Position numbers and translations under genes: made by a program. DNA of 64,000 bases. It comes from JBBQWR01 sp038210495 (lineage in GTDB: Bacteria; Planctomycetota; Planctomycetia; Pirellulales; DATAWG01). Shown one piece after another: positions 57,839 through 64,000 of the stretch. The notes below the pieces were generated by a model. It searched no databases and was not told where the DNA came from. It saw nothing but the letters and a program-made list of their open reading frames with translations. Within the stretch, counting starts at the first letter, position 1, and the number at the start of each line of letters is the position of its first letter. The stretch covers positions 1 through 64,000 of the forward strand of contig JBBQWR010000019.1 in the NCBI GenBank assembly GCA_038210495.1. Direction: 5' to 3'.

Positions 57839-60800
57839 TTACTTCGACGGGCCCGCGGCAACAGCCGGCAGCACCACTAGCTCGATCTCCTTGAAGCGAA
57901 CCTCCATCGGACCTCCAGCGTGAATTTGAAGCGCGAAAATTCCACGGGCCGGTCCTTTTGGGTCATCGATGTCGACACACGATTTGCCGTTTAGGAACGT
58001 GCGAACATGACTTCCCTGAGCGACAATTTCATAGCGATTCCAGTCATCGACTTTGACCACGGCCTCACTCGCTTTGTTCTCCGAGAGGACGCCGCGACCG
58101 TTCTCTTCGTACAACTTGCCCCACCAACCCTTACCGACATCCGCCTGCGGGCCTCTGACTTCGCCATCTGGCAACGACTCAGTGCGGAACTGAATGCCGC
58201 TATTCTCCGCATTCGGCGTTAATTTTACCTGCAAAGTTAGCCGGAAATCGCTCGCGACGATTTGGCTTCGAAGGAATTCGTTCTTCTTAATGCCCGAACT
58301 CCTTCCCACAATCTGGCCGTTTTCCACCTTCCACAGAGCTAGGTCGCCGTTCCACCCGCTTAAATCCTTGCCATTGAAGAAGTCGCGAGCATTATCCGCG
58401 GTGGCAAGCAGGGGTGTCTGAGTCCGGCTTTGGAGGTACGCCAAGAGCCCACGGATCTCATTTTTCTTAAGCGGCTGCAATATACCCTCGGGCATCATCG
58501 ATACTTTGCTAACTTTCCGAAAGTCGACGTCCTCCTTGCTGATGGTCAACGTTTCGTTGGGCAGCACGACGGCAAAGGCCGCGGGCGTCTCGCTACGGAC
58601 GATCCCCGTCAAAACTCGGCCGTCCTTCAAACCGATAATCGACGCCGCATATTCCTTGGGGATCACCGCGCTGGGGTCGACGATGTTTTCCAGCAGGTAA
58701 TCCAGGTTGGCGCGATTGGAGCCGGTAATGTCTGGCCCCACCTTTCCTCCGATTCCGAATAGCGTGTGACACTGCTGACAGGTCTTGCTGAATACGGCCC
58801 GGCCCAGCTCCACATCCGGCTTGATGCCCGACGGAGAGTTGAACTCGGCCTTGAGATCGGCGATTTGTTTTAGTCGATCGGTCGGCGTCGAGCGGACCAT
58901 CCCCCAGACTTCGCCGAGGCGTTCGTCGAGAGCCGTGTCCTTTAAATTGCGCATCTGCCGCACGATGTCAACCGGCACGTCGCTGGCCGCCAATTGTTTC
59001 CTCTCTACCGCGTCGAGCACCGCCCGAGCATATGCGGGTCGCGCGGCGAGGGTCGAGAGCGCGTCCCGTTTTTCGGCTGCGGAAAAGGTCGAGAACGCAT
59101 CGAGAATAACGGCCGGCGTCTTTGATTCGTCGTAGGCCGCCAAACCGCGCAGCGCCGTGCCACGCATAGCTTGGTCGATCACTAAACGCTGGAGCACGGG
59201 GGCCAGCTCTTTATCCCCAGCGGCGAGCAGGGCCGCCAGCGCATTTTGGCGACCCGTACTGTCCGAGTGCGCATCGGCAACATGGCGACGGAGCTCCGCG
59301 AATGCCGCTGGATCGCCGAAAGTCACCGCCAAGTTCATGACTTCTCCTCGCAACTTGGCGTCCCCGCCAGAAATCAGTTTGTCGAATACTTTAGACCAAC
59401 CCGTCGGCATGGCCACTTGCTTTTTCCCCTTCAATCCGTCGACCAAGCCGCGAATGTAGGTGTGCTGCATGGCCGGATCGTCAGCGCCACCGAGTCGTTC
59501 CACAAGTAACTCGATCGTCTCGGGGGCGCCGATCGAACCGATGCGGCGCGGCATGAACTCGCGTAGCGGCGCCGACTTGGCTCGAACCGCCAGATCGAGC
59601 GCTTTTGTCGGGTCTATCTGGGCCAGCGGTTCGGCCGCGTACCAATAGAGTAACGGCAAATTAGGGTCCGCCCCGTCTTCGGCATGGGCAACCAGGCCCT
59701 CGAGCACTTGCCACCGCGACTCGACGGGGAGCCGCTGTAGAGCGGACGCCAAGTAACGCCGTACGACGGGAGATTCGTCGGCCGAGGCCATTTCGGTCAT
59801 TTTTCGCAGAACGGCCGGCGTTGGTTTGCCGTTTTCCAACGCGAGCTGGATCGTCCAAGCGCGAATATAGGGCGCCCTATCCTGCAGCCCCTTTTGCACC
59901 AGTTCAGGCGAAAGACCGCCGACGACGTGCAACGCCCACAGGCCGCGGAGCCGCCGCGCTTCGTCTTGAGCGCCCAGCGCGATGGTTTCCAACGCCTTGC
60001 GAGTATCGCTATCGGCGCCGCGCTCTTGCAGCAATCGCCGCGCATGACGGACGTACCATTCGTTAGGGTTAAGCGTTAGCTCGACCAATTCCTTATTCGA
60101 CAAATTCTTCAGATCGAGCTGTGTTGCACCTGCCGGCGCCGGTTTGGACCCGCGATAACTGATCTTGTAGATCCGGCCATTGCTCCGGTCCCAAACCTGT
60201 GGATCGCCCGTATGGCACGCCTGCTTGTCGTACCAATCGATCAGGAACACGTTGCCGTCAGGACCGTATTGAAGATTAATGAACCGGGCCCAGGCGTCGT
60301 TGGCCAGTAAGAAATCGGCGCCGTGGCTGGCCACATAACCGGATCCCTTCGGTTTCAAAATGTCCATATTGATGCGGTGACCGTGGATATTCCCCATGAA
60401 AATTTGGTCCCGGTATTCGGCCGGCCAAGCGCCACCGAGATAGATCATCGTGCCGCAATGGGCATGGCCGCCGCCGGCCCCGTCCGATCGATCGTTGCCG
60501 CCGTGAGGATTCGCGCCGACATAATGCAAATGGTCGGCGATCGTTTTGATGTCGTCGTAGGTGTAGATGTTGAAGTGATCGCCCGCCTGACGCTGATACC
60601 GGCCACCTTGAATAATGTGGTAGCAGTGCGGAATGACGCACGCTTCACAGAACAATTGGCCGCGATCGTCGAAATCGAGACCCCACGGGTTGCTCGTGCC
60701 GTGGGCGAAAACTTCAAACGCATGTCGGGTCGGGTGATAACGCCAGATTCCGGCATTGATCGGCACGCGCTGCTCATCCGGCGTGCCCGGCTTACCGACG

Positions 60801-61918
60801 CGCGAATGCGTGAAGACGCCGTGACAACCGTATAGCCACCCATCGGGTCCCCAGGTGAATGTATTGAGCACCTCATGAGTATCGTCGAGGCCCCAGCCGT
60901 CCAGCAAAATCTGCGCTGGTCCGGATGGCTTATTTTCTCGCTCGTTGAATGGCACGAAGAGCAATTGCGGCGCTGCTCCGATCCAAACGCCGCCGAACCC
61001 AACCTCAAGACCGCTGACTAGATTCAGACCTTCCATGAACACGGTGCGCTTGTCGAATTTGCCGTCGCCATCGGTATCCTCGAAGATGACGATGCGGTCC
61101 TTGCCCTGGCCTTCGGGCTGTTTGACTGGGTAAGAATAGGCCTCCGCTACCCACAGCCGGCCCCGGTCGTCGATGCAGAAGGCGACCGGTTGGGCCACGT
61201 CGGGCTCGCCAGCGAACAGCGTGACTCTGAAATTCTCAGGCACGGTCATCTCAGCCGCCGATTTTTCCGGAGGTAGGCCCGCGAACTTATAGATATCGGG
61301 TTTGGAAGCGCCCGGGGAAACAACGCCGCGCGGTGGAAAATTCGGCTTGGTCGAGTGAAAACGAAAATCGTCGAAATTGATATGCCCCCAATCGCCCGTA
61401 TGCTTGTCGACCAGGCGAATGAAGATCTGCTTCCCCATGACGGCCGTTAGGTCGACGATCTCGCGGCGCATGGTCTCTTCTTGAAGGCCGGAAGCCCGGT
61501 GCAGCACTTGGCCGTTGTCTTGTCTGACGATCTCGACGCAAGTTTCCTTGTGCGGCCCGCCTCCGATCAGGAATGAGCTCCACGCATGGGTTACGGGAAA
61601 CGGGACCGATGTAAGAGTGCCTTGAGGCGCATCGCCAGCCAATTCGAAACCGCCGATCCAATAGGCGCCGTGGTGCTGGCTCTGCATATCCCCGCGCCTG
61701 GCGGCAACCGTATCGCCCTTGATGGGCTGCCCCTTGAAGGCGTCCCCCTCGGCGGTCCAGTCTTTGAGCGTGCCGGTTTCGAAGTCGAGGTTCAGTTCAT
61801 CGCCGTTAACGCCGACGGGGCTCACCCCTTCCGGCGATTCCGCCGGTTTCGCGCCCATCGCGAGCACGATAATTCCGACGCAATTGACAAAGCATGCGAA
61901 TCCGTTGAGTCGACTCAT
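57839..61918 (-). CDS. Secreted propeller-HEAT-cytochrome c-DUF1080 protein (membrane-bound dehydrogenase type)
   Basis: The 1359-residue protein has a signal peptide and then a lectin-like beta domain (about 30-190: LDFETGTLKDWTAEG, HINFDDFRFH). A propeller of the planctomycete/verrucomicrobial membrane-bound dehydrogenase type follows (VPENFRVTLFAGEPD, DDRGRLWVAEAYSYP, DTDGDGKFDKRTVF). HEAT-like helical repeats (about 600-1000), a c-type haem motif CQQCH near 1044 (with GIGGKVGPDITG) and a C-terminal DUF1080 domain (3-keto-disaccharide hydrolase family) complete it. Start ATG 61918 has GGAG 5 nt upstream. It is 52 bp from the next multidomain gene on the same strand, so the two probably work together outside the cytoplasm. 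Confidence 0.9.
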   Translation of the reverse strand: MSRLNGFACFVNCVGIIVLAMGAKPAESPEGVSPVGVNGDELNLDFETGTLKDWTAEGDAFKGQPIKGDTVAARRGDMQSQHHGAYWIGGFELAGDAPQGTLTSVPFPVTHAWSSFLIGGGPHKETCVEIVRQDNGQVLHRASGLQEETMRREIVDLTAVMGKQIFIRLVDKHTGDWGHINFDDFRFHSTKPNFPPRGVVSPGASKPDIYKFAGLPPEKSAAEMTVPENFRVTLFAGEPDVAQPVAFCIDDRGRLWVAEAYSYPVKQPEGQGKDRIVIFEDTDGDGKFDKRTVFMEGLNLVSGLEVGFGGVWIGAAPQLLFVPFNERENKPSGPAQILLDGWGLDDTHEVLNTFTWGPDGWLYGCHGVFTHSRVGKPGTPDEQRVPINAGIWRYHPTRHAFEVFAHGTSNPWGLDFDDRGQLFCEACVIPHCYHIIQGGRYQRQAGDHFNIYTYDDIKTIADHLHYVGANPHGGNDRSDGAGGGHAHCGTMIYLGGAWPAEYRDQIFMGNIHGHRINMDILKPKGSGYVASHGADFLLANDAWARFINLQYGPDGNVFLIDWYDKQACHTGDPQVWDRSNGRIYKISYRGSKPAPAGATQLDLKNLSNKELVELTLNPNEWYVRHARRLLQERGADSDTRKALETIALGAQDEARRLRGLWALHVVGGLSPELVQKGLQDRAPYIRAWTIQLALENGKPTPAVLRKMTEMASADESPVVRRYLASALQRLPVESRWQVLEGLVAHAEDGADPNLPLLYWYAAEPLAQIDPTKALDLAVRAKSAPLREFMPRRIGSIGAPETIELLVERLGGADDPAMQHTYIRGLVDGLKGKKQVAMPTGWSKVFDKLISGGDAKLRGEVMNLAVTFGDPAAFAELRRHVADAHSDSTGRQNALAALLAAGDKELAPVLQRLVIDQAMRGTALRGLAAYDESKTPAVILDAFSTFSAAEKRDALSTLAARPAYARAVLDAVERKQLAASDVPVDIVRQMRNLKDTALDERLGEVWGMVRSTPTDRLKQIADLKAEFNSPSGIKPDVELGRAVFSKTCQQCHTLFGIGGKVGPDITGSNRANLDYLLENIVDPSAVIPKEYAASIIGLKDGRVLTGIVRSETPAAFAVVLPNETLTISKEDVDFRKVSKVSMMPEGILQPLKKNEIRGLLAYLQSRTQTPLLATADNARDFFNGKDLSGWNGDLALWKVENGQIVGRSSGIKKNEFLRSQIVASDFRLTLQVKLTPNAENSGIQFRTESLPDGEVRGPQADVGKGWWGKLYEENGRGVLSENKASEAVVKVDDWNRYEIVAQGSHVRTFLNGKSCVDIDDPKGPARGIFALQIHAGGPMEVRFKEIELVVLPAVAAGPSK

Positions 61919-62246
61919 GAAAGCTCCAGAATACAATGAACACTAACAACGAGAAGCATTGATTCTTTCTCGACAAAATCGCTTGTCAACCGATCCGACG
62001 AAAAATTAGTAGGGTCGGGCGCCCTCGCAGCCCGCATTGTGGCCGCCCTTCGAATATGCGGTTGCGCCGCGATTTTGCTCTTTTGAAATAGCAGCGCCAC
62101 GGGGCCCGGGCCGATAACGTTCAACTGCGAGTATAATCAGTGTGAATTAGCCACGGATTGATGCGTCGCAACCCGCCGGGGACCTGCCCATTTTTTGCGG
62201 GGGTCCGCAAAGTGACCATGCCGATCACCTTTGAGAGAGCTTGGCG
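61919..62246. other. Divergent promoter region between the redox operon and the DUF5722 gene
   Basis: Some 330 bp without a gene. A rightward TATAAT is present at 62132-62137, but its -35 position (about 62109) lacks a TTGACA-like match, so it is only a candidate. A purine-rich GAGAGAG at 62233-62239 sits 7 nt before ATG 62247. Confidence 0.4.
61924..61927 (-). promoter_or_regulatory. Shine-Dalgarno GGAG selecting the dehydrogenase start
   Basis: GGAG on the minus strand lies 5 nt before ATG 61918 (MSRLNGFACF). The frame is open to 61936, but that upstream ATG has no comparable site. Confidence 0.6.
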
Positions 62247-63659
62247 ATGAACGATGAATTGGGAATGGGAGCGTCCACGCGCGACTCGACCAATGCGCCC
62301 CTCAACGTCAGGAAGGTCTTCCGCACGCTACTCTCGATATTGCTGTTCGCTTTCGCTTCGAAAATCGCAGCGGCCGAGTTGGCGGTGTCATCGAAGTACG
62401 TCGAGCCGTTTCCGGTCGCCGCTTCCAAAAAAGGCCTGCAAGTGCAGATGGTCGACGATGCGATTGCGCTGGGTGTGAAACATGCCGCGATCAATGTGCG
62501 GCTGTCGATGCTCTACGATGTGCATGGCAACGAGCAGAATCCAGCTTGGCGGTTCGAGGGCCGTACGTTCCGCTTTCAGCAGCGGTATCTGGAAAGCTTG
62601 GACCAAACAATCAAAGCTTTGTCGGCGCCGCCCATGTCCGCGGGGGCCTCGTCCGGTTCAGCAGCGCCCGATGCCGGTCATGGGGCTCTCGTGTATCTGA
62701 TTTTGACGACCGGAGAATCGGCCGACCCGGAGTTGAATCGCGTGGCCCTGCACCCAAGCTATGACAAAGCCTGTCCGAACCATCTCAGCGAGTTCAATAC
62801 GGTCACCGACGACGGCCGCCGCTGGTTTGCCGCCTGTTTGGAGTTTATGGCCGAGCGGTGGTCGCGGCCCGATCGTCAGCATGGCCGCGTGGTCGGCTAC
62901 ATTTTGGGAAACGAGGTGAACTCGCACTGGTTCTGGGCCAACATGGGCCGGGCCACGATGGAGGAATTCGCCGACGATTATTTGCGATGCGCTCGGCTCG
63001 CCTGCGAGTGCATCAGGCGGCAATCGTCGTCGGCCCGGGTCTATCTCTCGCTCGAACATCATTGGAACATTCGCTACCCGGGTGGTGACGTTCATCAAGC
63101 CTTCGCCGGCCGGCCGATGCTCGAATACTTCGCCAAGCGGGCCAAGGAGCAAGGCGATTTCGACTGGCATTTGGCATTCCATCCGTATCCAGAGAATCTC
63201 GGCGATCCGAGATTCTGGAACGACAAAACAGCGACTGCGCAAACCGACACGCCGCGAATCACCTTCAAGAACGTCGAACTACTGCCCACATTCATGCGGC
63301 AGACGGCGATGCTTTACGCCGGCCAGCCGCGGCGGATCATCTTGAGCGAGCAAGGATTTAATACGCCGGCCGGTCCCGACGGCGAAGCGATCCAAGCCGC
63401 CGCTTATTGCAACGCTTTTAAGAAGATTGAAAAGCTCGACGGCATCGACGCCTTCATCCTCCACCGCCACGTCGACAGTTCCGGCGAAGGAGGCCTCGCG
63501 CTCGGTCTCTGGACCCGCAGCCCCGCCGGCTCCAACACGCCGCTGGCAAAAAAGCAAATCTACAACTGCTTCCGCGCCGCCGACACGCCGGAGTGGCGGC
63601 AAGCGTTCGAGTTTGCGCTGCCGATTGTGGGGCTGAAAAACTGGGATGTGGCGCGTTAA
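62247..63659 (+). CDS. DUF5722 family secreted protein (glycoside-hydrolase-like TIM barrel)
   Basis: The 470-residue protein has a signal peptide (FRTLLSILLFAFASKIAAA) followed by the family's opening KYVEPFPVAASKKGLQVQMV. Later blocks include VGYILGNEVNSHWFWANMG, where the Asn-Glu pair resembles the acid/base pair of clan A glycoside hydrolases, LSLEHHWN, and ILSEQGFNTP with a second Glu that could be the nucleophile. This is consistent with a polysaccharide-degrading or glycan-binding TIM barrel; the family's activity is not established to my knowledge. ATG 62247 is preferred over TTG 62241. It is divergent from the redox operon and may share its control region. Confidence 0.82.
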   Translation: MNDELGMGASTRDSTNAPLNVRKVFRTLLSILLFAFASKIAAAELAVSSKYVEPFPVAASKKGLQVQMVDDAIALGVKHAAINVRLSMLYDVHGNEQNPAWRFEGRTFRFQQRYLESLDQTIKALSAPPMSAGASSGSAAPDAGHGALVYLILTTGESADPELNRVALHPSYDKACPNHLSEFNTVTDDGRRWFAACLEFMAERWSRPDRQHGRVVGYILGNEVNSHWFWANMGRATMEEFADDYLRCARLACECIRRQSSSARVYLSLEHHWNIRYPGGDVHQAFAGRPMLEYFAKRAKEQGDFDWHLAFHPYPENLGDPRFWNDKTATAQTDTPRITFKNVELLPTFMRQTAMLYAGQPRRIILSEQGFNTPAGPDGEAIQAAAYCNAFKKIEKLDGIDAFILHRHVDSSGEGGLALGLWTRSPAGSNTPLAKKQIYNCFRAADTPEWRQAFEFALPIVGLKNWDVAR

Positions 63660-64000
63660 CGCCGATCGCACTCGGTTAACGTCGCGAATTAAATTACCTC
63701 CCAAATTCCCGTCGGTTCGAATGTTGGCAGTTTTGGTTGTCGGCGGAGTTATTTGACGATTTGGCCGCCAGCGCGGGACGGAATCTCCCCACCTTTCGAT
63801 TCGACCGCCCCCTTGCTTAGCCGCGCTAGCGGCGTCAACGCGAAGCGTAAGTAGCCGGGGGTGAAGCGAAGCGGTCCCGTCCAAGGACCGCGAAGCGAAA
63901 CCCCCGGTCGACGAATTCAATTATCCCCCAGCCGCGTTAGCGGCGTGACAAGGGGGCGACGATGGTTTTAGGGGCGGCCCCCAATTCGCGCCGTCCATTG
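63660..64000. other. Intergenic end of window, mainly repeats
   Basis: No supported gene in the last 341 bp. Most of it is the palindromic element described separately (63803-63960); the first 140 bp show nothing I recognise. A gene may begin beyond the window edge. Confidence 0.5.
63803..63960. repeat. Composite palindromic element with GCGAAGCG and GCCGCGxTAGCGGC units
   Basis: The inner arms are 63855-63877 (CCGGGGGTGAAGCGAAGCGG followed by TCC) and 63885-63907 (GGACCGCGAAGCGAAACCCC followed by CGG), complementary except for a few mismatches. The outer flanks are GACCGCCCCCTTGC at 63803-63816 and ACAAGGGGGCGAC near 63948-63960. AGCCGCGCTAGCGGCGT at 63819-63835 recurs directly as AGCCGCGTTAGCGGCGT at 63930-63946. 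The style matches the AACCCGAAGCGTCAGCGAGG element at 5.3 kb, suggesting one family of dispersed repeats. Confidence 0.72.

Overview
The window looks like a chromosomal segment of a planctomycete, probably of the Pirellulales type. The pointers are: a giant autotransporter-type repeat protein ending in a PEP-CTERM signal; proteins that join a beta-propeller, HEAT repeats, a C-x-x-C-H haem motif and DUF1080; a DUF5722 protein; a SWIM/SNF2 pair; a short planctomycete-style CsrA; and a relic of the 'YRxHKPSxQAVVTLNGxDxYLG' integrase family next to a tRNA. Base composition is high in GC and most genes are scattered, with few long operons. Assignments rest on motifs read by eye; no database search was run.

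Layout. 1-9.4 kb: a hairpin-forming inverted repeat, a NagB/PIG-L fusion, a secreted esterase, a small membrane protein, a SWIM zinc-finger protein followed upstream by an SNF2 ATPase, and an intact ADP-ribosylglycohydrolase. 9.4-22 kb: a redoxin lipoprotein with a haem/copper monooxygenase-like protein, a rhodanese, UDP-glucuronate decarboxylase, csrA, an atypical Ser/Thr kinase, an internally deleted 5-oxoprolinase pseudogene, a PQQ-propeller protein, an FHA-GAF-sigma54 regulator, a FliL-like protein, a frameshifted VapC relic and aroE. 22.1-35.5 kb: one 4445-residue surface protein. 35.7-38.3 kb: tRNA-Arg, an integrase stub and an MsbA-like ABC exporter.

38.7-42.8 kb holds what I consider the most interesting locus: a helical-repeat protein, a protein with a C-terminal R-S-E ADP-ribosyltransferase domain, and, translationally coupled to it (TGATG), an ADP-ribosylglycohydrolase homologue. 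That homologue has lost most of its metal ligands and carries a roughly 70-residue N-terminal extension. It resembles a toxin/immunity pair in which protection is by binding rather than by hydrolysis; this function is inference. A peptidase/acetyltransferase fusion follows.

45.5-61.9 kb is a run of minus-strand genes: two very large secreted redox proteins (one ending in DUF1080, the other in a cupredoxin), then a nucleotidyltransferase, a galactokinase-family kinase, a sugar-binding protein, two ABC permeases and a DUF5107 protein. Together they suggest extracytoplasmic oxidation or cleavage of carbohydrate, uptake, phosphorylation and nucleotide activation. No ABC ATPase is encoded there. 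A divergent DUF5722 gene and a palindromic repeat end the window.
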